Source: Stigmatella erecta (GTDB taxonomy: Bacteria > Myxococcota > Myxococcia > Myxococcales > Myxococcaceae). Taken from it: a DNA stretch of 64,000 nt. Below the pieces are notes generated by a model. It did no database searches. It was not told where the DNA came from and saw only the letters and a list, made by a program, of their open reading frames with translations. The translations under genes and the position numbers were made by a program. Shown here piece after piece: positions 40,833-49,739 of the stretch. Every line of letters begins with the position of its first letter. The first letter of the stretch is position 1. The stretch lies in the NCBI RefSeq assembly GCF_900111745.1, contig NZ_FOIJ01000023.1, positions 1 through 64,000 of the forward strand, read 5' to 3'.

Positions 40833-42656
40833 ATGTCCTCCCCCCTGAACCGATCCTCCTCCTGGCTTCTCGCCCTGTGCCTGGGCCTCCCAGGGCTCGT
40901 GGGCGCCGCAGAGCTCCAGGCGCCCTATGGCGCCAACACCTTTCCCGGCGCCATCCGGGCCTATGACTTCGATCAAGGCGGCGAGGGCGTCGCCTACCAC
41001 GACCTGGATCCCGCCACGGGCACCCAGACGTACCGGCCCACCGAGGGCGTGGACATCGGGGTTCGCGGCTCGGGAAACCTCGAGGTCCGTGGCTCCCCGG
41101 GCGAGTGGCTCGAATACACCGTCACCGTTCCCCAGACGGGGCGCTACGCGCTGAGCCTCTCCTATTCCATGGCCAGCGGCAGTGGCGGCGTCAGCCTCTC
41201 GGTGGATGGCGCGGCCGAGGTGCCGGCCACCCTCGTGGGCACCGGGGGCCATGGGACCTTCAAGAGCCACACGATTCCCACGGCCTTCGAGGTCACCGCG
41301 GGCACCCACGTCATCCGCCTGACGTTCACCAGCAGCAACACGTACCTGAGGCAGATCACCTCCGCGCAGCTGCCCGGCCGCGCCCTCTACCTGAGCCGCT
41401 CGGGCGCGGGCACCCTGGATGGGTCCAGCTGGAGCAACGCCTTCCCGGTGAGCCAGCTCTCCGCCGTGCTCAATCAGACGATGGTGCCCGGGGACACGCT
41501 GTACGTGGCGGGGGGCCTCTATGACAGCTCGACGCCGTTCTCCTTCTCCCTCACCACGAGCGGCACGGAGACGCTGCCCAAGAAGGTGGTGGGCGTGGAC
41601 CTGGGCCAGGGGCTGCCTGTCTTCAAGGGCCGCTGGAACCCCGCCGACCCGGGCAACTCCAACAAGAGCTACGCGTTCCTCCGGTTCACCCAGGCGCACC
41701 ACTGGGACATCTCGAAGCTCCAGGCGGAGAGCTACTACTACGGCGTGCGGGCCGACACGGCCTCCCACCTCGTGCTGAGCCAGCTCCAGCTCCACCGCGT
41801 CCGGGAGGGCCTGGCCGCCAGCAACCTGTCGAACTCCCAGTTCCTCCAGTCGCAGGCGCTCCGGTACACCAAGCGGGGCATCCGCTTGATCGAGAACGTG
41901 TCGGACCTGCGCGTGGAGGACTTCACCGCGGATGCCACGATGGGGGACGCGGCCTGGGCCACGGAGGCCTACCCCTTCGGCGTCTCCGTGGAGAACCCGG
42001 CGGACGCCACCCTGGGCTCACATGACGTGGTGTTCAACCGCGTCACCGCCCGGAACAACACGTACACCTCCGCGGACGCGGGCGCCTACCAGAACGGCGA
42101 TGGCTTCTCCCTGGAGCGCACCGCCTACCGCATCTCCTTCCTGAACTCCGCCGCGTTCGACAACACCGACGGCGGGTGGGACGACAAGTCCCAGGCGCCC
42201 TACTACGAGAACTGCGTGGCGCTGCGGAACAAGCGGAACTTCCGCATCTGGAACGACAGCGCGCAGCCGGCGACGCTGAACAACGTCCTCGGGGCCTATG
42301 CGCGCAAGGTCGACTCGTACTCGACCGCGGGCCTGTGGTCCCAGGGCTACGTGGAGGTGTACGGCTCCACCTTCTACGCGAACGCCCAGAGCGAGATTGT
42401 CCTCGAGAACAACAGCACCCCGGCGGCGCGCGTGAAGCTCGTGAACACGATCGTCTCGGACGCGGGACCGTGTGGCGCCGCGGCCTCCAAGGAGGGCGGC
42501 ACGGCGCTGGAGTGGGTCAACTCCGTGGTCTGCGATGGCGCGAGCGGAACGCCCGTGCCCCTCCAGGCGCCCAGCAGCACCTGGACGGGCTCCCCCGCGA
42601 ATGCCTTCACGCCCGTGAACCCCGCTGTCACACAGGGATACCGGCCCAGCCCCTGA
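40833..42656 (+). CDS. Secreted protein with CBM-like domain and parallel beta-helix
   Basis: 607 residues with signal SWLLALCLGLPGLVGAAEL. Residues about 25-160 look like a CBM6/35-type carbohydrate-binding beta-sandwich (GVDIGVRGSGNLEVRGSPGEWLEYTV, in part). The rest has a right-handed beta-helix pattern (GTLDGSSWSNAFPVSQLSAVL; DVVFNRVTARNNTYTS; NRVTARNN), as in pectate lyases and related enzymes. It is likely a secreted polysaccharide-active or adhesive protein. The catalytic residues are not clear. Confidence 0.7.
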   Translation: MSSPLNRSSSWLLALCLGLPGLVGAAELQAPYGANTFPGAIRAYDFDQGGEGVAYHDLDPATGTQTYRPTEGVDIGVRGSGNLEVRGSPGEWLEYTVTVPQTGRYALSLSYSMASGSGGVSLSVDGAAEVPATLVGTGGHGTFKSHTIPTAFEVTAGTHVIRLTFTSSNTYLRQITSAQLPGRALYLSRSGAGTLDGSSWSNAFPVSQLSAVLNQTMVPGDTLYVAGGLYDSSTPFSFSLTTSGTETLPKKVVGVDLGQGLPVFKGRWNPADPGNSNKSYAFLRFTQAHHWDISKLQAESYYYGVRADTASHLVLSQLQLHRVREGLAASNLSNSQFLQSQALRYTKRGIRLIENVSDLRVEDFTADATMGDAAWATEAYPFGVSVENPADATLGSHDVVFNRVTARNNTYTSADAGAYQNGDGFSLERTAYRISFLNSAAFDNTDGGWDDKSQAPYYENCVALRNKRNFRIWNDSAQPATLNNVLGAYARKVDSYSTAGLWSQGYVEVYGSTFYANAQSEIVLENNSTPAARVKLVNTIVSDAGPCGAAASKEGGTALEWVNSVVCDGASGTPVPLQAPSSTWTGSPANAFTPVNPAVTQGYRPSP

Positions 42657-42808
42657 TGTGGGCGCACGAGCGCCAGAGGTGCGGGGCGCACACCGCACGC
42701 CCCCCGTTGCATCACCGTCCACTGGGATGAGTCCCCTTGTGGCGCTCTTCCCTCATGGAGAACTTCGGTTCCGCGACAGGGTCATGTGGGCAACGCGGAG
42801 GGAAAAGG

Positions 42809-44257
42809 ATGACACGGGGCAAGGGTTTTCAGCGGGTCTTCACGGGCGCAACCAGCGTGGTCTCCTGTCTCTTGGTGTTGGCATGTGGGTCCGAGGGCGA
42901 GTGGGCCTCCACCGGCTCCCACTACTTTGATCAGGTGGAGCAGCTCCAGGCGAAGGATCCGGGCCCCTCGGAGCCCACGGGGAAGAGCTGGTTCGTCAGC
43001 CCCCAGGGCTCGGATGAGGGCCGGGGCACGCGCGAGTCCCCGCTGCGCACCCTCACCCGGGCCGCGTCGCTCGCCAAGGCGGGCGATGCCATCCGGGTGC
43101 TCCCGGGCGTGTACGCGGAGACCCTCGTCCTGGAGTCCAAGGGCACCGAGGCGCCCGTGTTCCTCCGTGGGGAAGGCTCACCTCGTCCCACCCTCGTCCC
43201 CGGCAAGCAGGAGCGCGGCTCGCTCATCCGCGTGAAGGGGCGCTGGCGGCTGGAGAACCTCCACGTGGATGTGGGGGGCGCGCCGATGATCGCCGTCACC
43301 TTCGATACTGGCGCCCACCACTCCGTGCTGTCCAACAGTGAGCTTCACCATGGCACCGCGGGCACGGGGGTGCTCGTGCAGGGCGCGGACCACGTCACCC
43401 TTCAGCACAACACCCTTCACCACTTCGTCAAGCCGGGGGACGACTCCCACGGGGTGACGGTGGTGGGCCCGTCGCGCAACACGGTCATCTGGGACAACGA
43501 CATCCACCACAACTCCGGTGACTCCATCCAGTGCCAGGAGGGCAATGGCCCCGCGGAGGCCGTGCTCATCGACGGCAACTCCCTGCACGAGGATGGGGAG
43601 AACGCGGTGGACATCAAGCGGTGCCACCAGGTGCTCGTGCGCAACAACCGCATGTTCGGCTTTCCCAACCTGGAGCTGCGCAACGCGGGCACCTCGGCCG
43701 GCGAGGCCGTCGTCATCCACGAGGCCGCCATCGGCATCAAGCTGCAGAACAACGACATCTCGGACGCGGGCCGCGGCATCTCCGTGGTGGGCGGCAGCGC
43801 GGTGCCCGAGGGGGTGTGGATGGAGGGCAACTCCATCCAGGACATCCACAGCCGCACGAAGGGCAACGGCCACGGCATTCGCGTCGAGACGGCCAAGAAC
43901 GTGATGGTGCAGGACAACGCCTTGGCGAACACGGCCAGCTACGGGATGATGCTGGCCGCGGACGGCAAGGAAGTCACCGGCCTCGTCATCCGCAACAACA
44001 CCCTGCGGGGGGGCGCGCCGGAGCTCCTGCTGCGCCTGGGGCACGAGCGGTTCCGCCCCGGCCTCATCCTGGAGGGCAACCACTACGCCCGCGGCGGCAT
44101 CCTCCAGGCCGACGGCGTGAAGGAGAAGCTGGGTGGCCCGTACGCCCACCTCGAGCGGGAGTTCTCCGGCGAGCGGCTGACCCTGTCCTCCCAGGCGAGC
44201 CTCGATGCGTGGCGGCAGGTGCTCGAGGCGGATGTGGGCGCGGGGTTGCTGGAGTAG
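42809..44257 (+). CDS. Beta-helix lipoprotein, pectate lyase-like
   Basis: 482 residues from ATG 42809 with GAGGGAAAAGG ahead; signal and lipobox in SVVSCLLVLACGS. The family pattern KSWFVSPQGSDEGRGTRESP and LRTLTRAASLAKAGDAIRVLPG is that of the DUF1565/PL beta-helix group. Repeated N-x2-I/V-x-N rungs follow (NNDISDAGRGISV; NSIQDIHSR; NTLRGG). It is a surface-attached right-handed beta-helix. It may share ancestry with the preceding secreted beta-helix gene. Confidence 0.7.
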   Translation: MTRGKGFQRVFTGATSVVSCLLVLACGSEGEWASTGSHYFDQVEQLQAKDPGPSEPTGKSWFVSPQGSDEGRGTRESPLRTLTRAASLAKAGDAIRVLPGVYAETLVLESKGTEAPVFLRGEGSPRPTLVPGKQERGSLIRVKGRWRLENLHVDVGGAPMIAVTFDTGAHHSVLSNSELHHGTAGTGVLVQGADHVTLQHNTLHHFVKPGDDSHGVTVVGPSRNTVIWDNDIHHNSGDSIQCQEGNGPAEAVLIDGNSLHEDGENAVDIKRCHQVLVRNNRMFGFPNLELRNAGTSAGEAVVIHEAAIGIKLQNNDISDAGRGISVVGGSAVPEGVWMEGNSIQDIHSRTKGNGHGIRVETAKNVMVQDNALANTASYGMMLAADGKEVTGLVIRNNTLRGGAPELLLRLGHERFRPGLILEGNHYARGGILQADGVKEKLGGPYAHLEREFSGERLTLSSQASLDAWRQVLEADVGAGLLE

Positions 44258-44272
44258 GGCCCGAGTCCGGGC

Positions 44273-45268
44273 TCACTTCGGCCCGGGCAGGGGGAACTTG
44301 AGCAGTCCCAGCCGTGGGGTTCCTCCCCGGCTGGCTGTGATGAAACCGAAGTTGGTGACGTACATCCAGCGGCGGCCGCCCTCCTCGACGATGGCCAGGC
44401 TGGCGGGACCGTCGAACACGCCTTCGGCCTCCACCGTGAGGATGCGCTGATCCGGGGTGATGCGCAGGACGCGGTTCGTCCGGTTCATCGCCACCCACAG
44501 GCTGCCATCCTTCGGGTCCCTCACCAGGCCGTCTCCGCCATAGAAGGCCGCGCAGTCCGGGCCCACCACCCGCTGGGGCGGGCCCGCGCTGCCATCCGCC
44601 TGGATGGGGATGCGCACGAGCAAGGCCTGGTCACTGCTGACGGCCACCACGCTGTCGCCGTCCACCGCCACGCCGTTGGCGCCCATGGCGAAGGGAAGCT
44701 GCGCCGGGCCACAGGCGGTGCGGTCTCCCCGGAGCGAGGCGTCCGTGGCCCACGGGCCGCCCTGCCCCTCGGGGCCGAACGCGAACACCGTGCCGGTGGA
44801 CGAGTCCGTGACGAACAGGCGCCCCTGGGCGTCGAGGTCCAGGCCGTTGGGGAACGCCAGCTCCGGGTGGCTGGCGAAGAGGGTGGCCTCCTCCGCCCCG
44901 GCCGGCAGCCGGTAGATGCCCGTGCGGAGCTGCGGCGAGAACGAGACCAGGCCCGCGTAGAGCGCGCCCCGCGCATCGAAGGCGAGGCCCGTGAGGTAGC
45001 CTCCGTCCTTGGGAATCGCCGGCCAGCGCCCATGGGGCGCCACCGCTCCCAACGGAGAGATCTTCAGCACCTGCCCCGTGGGGGCCATGCCGACATAGGC
45101 CTCGCCGCCGCGCACGGCGATCCCCTCGGGGAACTGGCCTTGCGCCGCATCGAATGCGAGCACCTGGGTGACCGGCGGAGGCGCTTCGCTCGAAGCCTCT
45201 CGAGGCGCCTGGCGGGCGGCACACCCCATCACGAGAACGCTCAGTACGGCGGCACGGCACAGCTTCAT
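44273..45268 (-). CDS. Beta-propeller lipoprotein (SMP-30/gluconolactonase-like)
   Basis: 331 residues, signal and lipobox VLVMGCAAR. Blades recur with G-x-AYVGM, GALYAGLVSF, GRLFVTDSS, NGVAVDGDSV, GSLWVAMNRTNRVLRI. This fits SMP-30/Gluconolactonase/LRE-like or NHL propellers. It is probably periplasmic or surface bound. Enzymatic activity is not assured since the metal ligands cannot be placed with confidence. It is convergent with the preceding beta-helix gene. Confidence 0.75.
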   Translation of the reverse strand: MKLCRAAVLSVLVMGCAARQAPREASSEAPPPVTQVLAFDAAQGQFPEGIAVRGGEAYVGMAPTGQVLKISPLGAVAPHGRWPAIPKDGGYLTGLAFDARGALYAGLVSFSPQLRTGIYRLPAGAEEATLFASHPELAFPNGLDLDAQGRLFVTDSSTGTVFAFGPEGQGGPWATDASLRGDRTACGPAQLPFAMGANGVAVDGDSVVAVSSDQALLVRIPIQADGSAGPPQRVVGPDCAAFYGGDGLVRDPKDGSLWVAMNRTNRVLRITPDQRILTVEAEGVFDGPASLAIVEEGGRRWMYVTNFGFITASRGGTPRLGLLKFPLPGPK

Positions 45269-45365
45269 GGTGTTCCCTCCCTAGCCCGTCCACGACTCTA
45301 GTGGATCGGCCCCGGGGCCCGGAACACGGCTTCTGGCAAGGACGCGCGGTGCCGCCGGGGACCGT

Positions 45366-45396
45366 GCCCGCCAGCGGTGTCTCCACCGTGGCGGGC
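45366..45396. terminator. Hairpin terminator of fruA
   Basis: GCCCGCCA (45366-45373) pairs with TGGCGGGC (45389-45396), and the inner CGGTG/CACCG extends the stem with one bulged G and a short loop. It lies 30 nt past the fruA stop on the minus strand. Confidence 0.55.
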
Positions 45397-45425
45397 CCGC
45401 ATCCGCGGCCCTGGGAACCCGCCGC

Positions 45426-46115
45426 TTACAGGTCCGGCGGCGGACGCACGCCCAGATGGCAGGCGCGCAGCGCGAGCTGGGTGCGGTTCTCGGCGCCCAG
45501 CTTGCGGTACAGCTGCGTCACGTGGGACTTCACCGTGCGCTCGGCGATCTGCAGGTGCGCGGCGATCTTCAGGTTGTCCGCGCCGCCAGCCACGTAGCCC
45601 AGCACCTCGCGCTCGCGCTGCGTGAGCGCGTTCAGCACGCTGGCCGGCTGCGTGGCCACGGGCGGGTGCTCGAAGTCATTGCGCAGCAGCTGCACGGGGA
45701 AGAGCCGCTCGCCGCGGATCAACCCATGGATGGCGGTGGCCACCGCGCCCACGCCCAGCCCCGCGCGGAAGAGGTACCCGGAGGCCCCTTCATCGAAGCA
45801 CTGGGAGATGATGTCCGGCGCGCTGACCGCCGACAGCATCAGCATGCGGACCTCCAGGCGGCGCTTGCGGGCCTCGCGCAAGAGGTTGAGCCCCTCGGTG
45901 ACCGAGCACCCCACCGTGGCCTCGTGATCCGGCTCCACATCCAGAATGGTGACCTGCGGCGGATCCGTTCCGAGGCTGTCCAGGAGGGTGCGCACGTCCC
46001 GCGTCACGGACATGACGTTCAATCCCTCACTGCGCAATCCGTCGGCAAGACCCTGCCACGCGGACCACGGACCTTCGAGAACGGAGATACGAACGGATAG
46101 CTGATTTTGTGCCAT
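45426..46115 (-). CDS. fruA: FruA-like developmental response regulator
   Basis: 229 residues from ATG 46115, exactly the length I recall for Myxococcus xanthus FruA. The receiver-like domain has Asp59 in TILDVEPD, the residue numbered D59 in FruA, and AVSAPDIISQCFDEGASGYLFRAG. The C-terminal HTH is NarL/FixJ type: LTQREREVLGYVAGGADNLK and IAERTVKSHVTQLYRKLGAE. FruA acts with MrpC and C-signalling to switch on late development genes in fruiting-body formation. Receiver acidic residues at the usual metal site look atypical, as known for FruA. It is divergent from the RDD/SpoIIM pair and ends in a hairpin. Confidence 0.9.
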   Translation of the reverse strand: MAQNQLSVRISVLEGPWSAWQGLADGLRSEGLNVMSVTRDVRTLLDSLGTDPPQVTILDVEPDHEATVGCSVTEGLNLLREARKRRLEVRMLMLSAVSAPDIISQCFDEGASGYLFRAGLGVGAVATAIHGLIRGERLFPVQLLRNDFEHPPVATQPASVLNALTQREREVLGYVAGGADNLKIAAHLQIAERTVKSHVTQLYRKLGAENRTQLALRACHLGVRPPPDL

Positions 46116-46556
46116 GCTAAGCCCCCCAGCTGCCATGGCGTACGTCTGGCTTTTTGATACTACCGGCTTCTCAGTCTGCTTCGACGGGATGTTTCAACCC
46201 GGTGCAAGCGCATGTCCGGCGAATGTCCTGAAGCCAACCCTGTTCCGAGCAATTGACAGCGGTACTGCTGAAATCCAGTCCTCTCTGAGTCCCACCTCCC
46301 TGTTGTTCACGGACTCAGTGGGCTCAACCCCCGATACCACTCTACCACTGAATCCTGGCTTTGAGCGACTCAAGTTGCGACGGACTGTCAAGTGCTCACG
46401 CATCGGCCTGAAGTCTAGAGAGTCCATACCCCGGGGCAGGTCTCCATCCGGTGGCGGACAGGCAGGGCCTCCCCCGGGGTAATGCCCTCGGGCGAAGCGC
46501 GCCCCTTGCTTGCCCGCCCCCGCGCCGGAGAGCAGGCAGCATATGCTGGGGCCCGA
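46116..46556. promoter_or_regulatory. Long divergent regulatory region between fruA and the RDD gene
   Basis: 441 nt, lower in GC than its surroundings, without a credible gene. A match to the degenerate MrpC consensus TGTYN8RAC, TGTCCTGAAGCCAAC, is at 46224-46238, about 110 nt upstream of the fruA start. Regulated M. xanthus fruA has MrpC sites in a similar place. A single match to such a motif can occur by chance. No clear -35/-10 pair is visible. Confidence 0.4.
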
Positions 46557-47318
46557 ATGGCCTTCTCCCCTTACCCCAGTCTCGACGTGGCCACGCCCGA
46601 GCGCGTGGCGCTGCGCCTGCCCGTGGCGGGCATCGGCTACCGGTGCCTGGCCTGGCTCATCGATGCGGCGATCCTCTTCTTCTTCTGGGTCATCGCCTAC
46701 TTCGTCTTCTCGCTGCTCGTCTCGGACGTGCTCGGCGCCTTCCGGTCCCTGTCCGGGCTCGGGCAGACGCTGCTGGCGGTAGGTGTCTTCGCTACCCAGT
46801 GGCTGTACTGGACGGCCGCCGAGGTGCTCCTGGGGGGGCAGACCCCAGGCAAGCGGCTGACCGGAATCCGGGTCGTCCGCTCGGACGGCTCGCCCGTGGG
46901 CGTGTACGAGAGCGCCGTGCGCAACCTGCTGCGGGCGGTGGACTTCCTGCCCCTGTTCTACGCCACCGGCTGCATCAGCATGCTCTTCACGCCCCAGCAC
47001 CGCCGGCTGGGGGACTTGCTCGCGGGCACCCTCCTGGTGCGCGAGGAGCGCTTCGATCTGGACCGGTACACGGCGCCAGCCCCGGGCGCGCCCGCCGCCG
47101 CCCCCCGCGAGGCCGTGGCCCTGGCCCCCGGGGAGGTGGACCTCATCCTCGACTTCCTGGAGCGCACCCCGTGGCTGGAGCCCGAGGCCCGGCTGCGGCT
47201 GGGAACGCGGCTGGTGGAGCGCTTTGGCGGGCTGGACGAGGCCGGGCGGGCCCAGGTGCTCGCCACGCCCCAGGCGCTGGAGGGCTTTCTCCGGGCGCGG
47301 GCCCAGGCGGTGAGCTGA
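46557..47318 (+). CDS. RDD family membrane protein
   Basis: 253 residues from ATG 46557. GYRCLAWLIDAAILFFFWVI has the Arg-Asp of the RDD name; TPGKRLTGIRVVRSDG and RNLLRAVDFLPLFY are further family motifs. There are at least two to three membrane spans and a soluble C-terminal tail. RDD proteins are thought to be transporters or membrane partners of SpoIIM-type proteins. It lies 1 nt before the SpoIIM-like gene and is certainly co-transcribed with it. Confidence 0.85.
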   Translation: MAFSPYPSLDVATPERVALRLPVAGIGYRCLAWLIDAAILFFFWVIAYFVFSLLVSDVLGAFRSLSGLGQTLLAVGVFATQWLYWTAAEVLLGGQTPGKRLTGIRVVRSDGSPVGVYESAVRNLLRAVDFLPLFYATGCISMLFTPQHRRLGDLLAGTLLVREERFDLDRYTAPAPGAPAAAPREAVALAPGEVDLILDFLERTPWLEPEARLRLGTRLVERFGGLDEAGRAQVLATPQALEGFLRARAQAVS

Positions 47319-47319
47319 C

Positions 47320-48303
47320 GTGGCCGTGCCCCTGCCCACCTTCGTGGCCCGCCGGAGGCCGGACTGGGAGGCCCTGCGGGCCCTGCTCGCCCGGCAACGC
47401 GCGGGCACCCTGCGCCTGGACGAGCTGCGCACGCTCGACACCCTCTACCGCCGGGCCGCCTCGGACCTGGCGCACGCGCAGACCTTCTACCCGGCCACGG
47501 ACGCACACCGCTTCCTCAACCAGCTCTGTGGCCAGGCCTACGCCGCCATCTACCAGCCCCCGCAGGAGCGCTGGGCGGCCGTGCGGGGCTTCTTCGCGCG
47601 CGAGTTCCCCGCCACCCTCCGGGCCGAGGGGCGCTTCGTGGCCGCGAGCGGGGGGCTCTTCGTGCTGGGGCTGCTCTTGGGAGCGCTGGTGGTGCTGCTG
47701 GAGCCCCGGGGCGCGGAGCTGCTCGTGCCCGAGGGGGTGCGCTCCTACGTGGCCCAGGGGCGGATGTGGACGGATGACCTGCTCTCCGTGGCGCCGCCCA
47801 ACGCGGTGGCCTCCGGCATCGCCACCAACAACCTCACCGTCATCATCTTCACCTTCGCCTCGGGCATCCTCTTCGGCCTGGGCACGGTGTTCACCCTGGT
47901 GAACAACGGGGTGCAGATTGGCGCCATCAGCGCCCTGTGCGCCCGCGAGGGGCTGGGCGGACGGATGCTGGACTTCGTGGCCGCGCACGGCCCGGTGGAG
48001 CTGTCCATCATCGTCATCGCGGGCGGCGCGGGGCTGATGGTGGGCCAGGCGCTCATCGACCCGGGAGAGCTGCCCCGGGGACAGGCGCTGGCGCTGCGCG
48101 GCCGGACAGCCGTGAAGCTGGTGCTGGGCTGTGCCCCCTTCCTGGCCGCCATTGGCGCTGTCGAGGGCTTCATCTCCCCGGGCAGCCTGTTTCCCCCCTG
48201 GCTCAAGGGGGCGCTCGGGCTGACGCTGGGGGCGCTCTTCTGGGGCTACCTGCTGCGGGCCGGCAGGGGCGAGGCCGCGCTCTCGTCCACGAGGCTGCGC
48301 TGA
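47320..48303 (+). CDS. Stage II sporulation protein M family (SpoIIM/DUF95) membrane protein
   Basis: 327 residues from GTG 47320. DLAHAQTFYPATDAHRFLNQL and FFAREFPATLR precede several membrane helices (LFVLGLLLGALVVLL; LTVIIFTFASGILFGLGTVF; IIVIAGGAGLMVGQAL). The family member SpoIIM of Bacillus belongs to an engulfment complex; in Gram-negatives the role is unclear. It is paired with RDD as in many genomes. Its last 58 bases overlap the convergent DnaJ gene. Confidence 0.85.
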   Translation: MAVPLPTFVARRRPDWEALRALLARQRAGTLRLDELRTLDTLYRRAASDLAHAQTFYPATDAHRFLNQLCGQAYAAIYQPPQERWAAVRGFFAREFPATLRAEGRFVAASGGLFVLGLLLGALVVLLEPRGAELLVPEGVRSYVAQGRMWTDDLLSVAPPNAVASGIATNNLTVIIFTFASGILFGLGTVFTLVNNGVQIGAISALCAREGLGGRMLDFVAAHGPVELSIIVIAGGAGLMVGQALIDPGELPRGQALALRGRTAVKLVLGCAPFLAAIGAVEGFISPGSLFPPWLKGALGLTLGALFWGYLLRAGRGEAALSSTRLR

Positions 48304-48764
48304 ACCATGGACTCGGCGCGCTTGCGCTGCCGGTGGCGGAGAATCTTCTCGTAGGCGGCATTGAGCTCGCGCATCTTCTCCACCGAGCCGCCCCGGTCCG
48401 GGTGCCGCTCCAGCGCCAGCTCGCGGTAGCGCTTGCGCACCACGTCTTCCGAGTCCAGCGGCGACACGCCCAGCAGGTGGTACGGGTCCTGCTCCTCCAG
48501 GGCGTTGAGCCAGCGGTCCAGCCGGTCCTTCACCTCCAGGAAGCGGCTGTCCTCGGCGGACGTGTCCTTCGCCGGGTGGGTGCGCATCTTCGCATCCGAG
48601 CGGAAGATGTCCGTGTAGGTGCTGGAGACCCAGCGGTGACAGGAGCCGCAGCGGAAGTACTTCACCCGCCGTCCGCTGCCCTCGTGTAGCGTCATCCGAA
48701 CGCCGCAGTGCGTGCACTCGACTTCGACGTTCTCCAGGGTCTGCCAGCTCACCGCCGGATTCAT
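48246..48764 (-). CDS. Zinc-finger and J-domain protein
   Basis: 172 residues from ATG 48764. Two Cys pairs, VECTHCGVRM and FRCGSCHRW, form a zinc ribbon in the N-terminal 50 residues. The J-domain follows (DPYHLLGVSPLDSEDVVRKRY; ELALERHPDRGG with HPD). It would stimulate a DnaK-type chaperone. The order zinc ribbon then J is reversed from classic DnaJ. The last 58 bases overlap the 3' end of the SpoIIM-like gene on the other strand. Confidence 0.8.
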   Translation of the reverse strand: MNPAVSWQTLENVEVECTHCGVRMTLHEGSGRRVKYFRCGSCHRWVSSTYTDIFRSDAKMRTHPAKDTSAEDSRFLEVKDRLDRWLNALEEQDPYHLLGVSPLDSEDVVRKRYRELALERHPDRGGSVEKMRELNAAYEKILRHRQRKRAESMVQRSLVDESAASPLPARSR

Positions 48765-48920
48765 GGCTGCTTCTCGCTCTCCTGTGTGGGCGCAACACGC
48801 CTGTAGCACCCACAAGGTCTCACGAAAAAAGTCTCCGTCAAGAATTTAACCGCTGGGCTGCCGTGACGCGGGCGCCGGGGGTGGTAGAACGCCCAGGCCC
48901 CCTCTGCCCTCGGGCCCGCC

Positions 48921-49454
48921 ATGCGTTCCCTGCCGCTCGCCAGCCTCCTGCTGCTTCCCCTGCCGGTGTTCGCCCAGGCCACGCCCCCGGCGCCCCCGGG
49001 GGTCCAGGCCCGCGAGGAGCCCGCCCCCGCCGCCCGGGGCGGCACGGTGAGCGAGGACACGGCCCTGCTGCGCGGGCTGCTGTGGGCCACCGAGCCCACG
49101 CCCGAGGAAGTGCGCGCCATGGCCATCGAGGACCTGGCGCTCCTGGCGGACCCCCGCGCCCTCAACCCGCTGGCGGCGCTGCTGTGGGACCCGAGCCCGC
49201 GGATTCAAGCCGCCGCCCTGCGGGCCGTGGCCCTCTTCCAGCATCCCCGCGCCGAGGAGATCCTCGCCCAGGTGGTGCGCCACACCCCGCTGCCGGACGC
49301 GCTGAAGCTCCAGGCGCTGGACGGACTGCTCTACCAGCGCACGGCCTCCGCGCGCGCCACCGTGGAGGCCGTCTCGAAGGACCCTCGCCTCCCGGCCGCC
49401 CTTCAGTCCGCCGCCCTGGCCGTGCTGGCCCGCTGGGACAGCCCTCGGAAGTAG
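48921..49454 (+). CDS. Secreted HEAT-repeat protein
   Basis: 177 residues with signal RSLPLASLLLLPLPVFAQA. HEAT-like helices follow (AMAIEDLALLADPRALNPLA; AALLWDPSPRIQAAALRAVA; DALKLQALDGLL). It should be periplasmic or exported and act in protein-protein contact. No enzymatic motif. It is convergent with the MoaD-like gene. Confidence 0.7.
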   Translation: MRSLPLASLLLLPLPVFAQATPPAPPGVQAREEPAPAARGGTVSEDTALLRGLLWATEPTPEEVRAMAIEDLALLADPRALNPLAALLWDPSPRIQAAALRAVALFQHPRAEEILAQVVRHTPLPDALKLQALDGLLYQRTASARATVEAVSKDPRLPAALQSAALAVLARWDSPRK

Positions 49455-49463
49455 CCCCTCGTC

Positions 49464-49736
49464 CTACCCTCCAGCGACGGCAGGAACGATCGCGATGCGA
49501 TCTCCCTCCGTCACGGGGGTGGCCAGGTGTTGCAAGAAGCGAATGTCTTCGTCGTTGTGGAAGATATTGATGTAGCGCCGCACCGCGCCCTGATCGTCCA
49601 ATACCCGCGCACCGATGCCTGGGAAGCGCTTCTCCAGGTTCGCCAGCACTTCGCCCACCGTGTTTCCCGCCGTGCTCGCCTCACTCTGCTGCTGGGTCAG
49701 GCTGCGAAAAGGGGCCGGAATGCGCACCAGCGCCAT
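49464..49736 (-). CDS. MoaD/ThiS-like ubiquitin-fold sulfur carrier
   Basis: 90 residues ending in AVAGG, the di-glycine end that is thiocarboxylated. VRIPAPFRSLTQQQSEAST and RYINIFHNDEDIRFLQHLATP are typical of the MoaD/CysO branch. It should carry sulfur for a biosynthetic enzyme. It lies 3 nt from the HAD gene on the same strand, which overlaps the ThiG-like gene. This makes a sulfur-insertion module probable. Confidence 0.85.
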   Translation of the reverse strand: MALVRIPAPFRSLTQQQSEASTAGNTVGEVLANLEKRFPGIGARVLDDQGAVRRYINIFHNDEDIRFLQHLATPVTEGDRIAIVPAVAGG

Positions 49737-49739
49737 GGA

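Noticed and set aside
46290-46360. tRNA-like D-arm sequence on the minus strand in the fruA upstream gap
   Set aside because: CAGTGGTAGAG resembles a tRNA D-arm, but no acceptor stem, anticodon arm or T-arm with proper spacing could be built.
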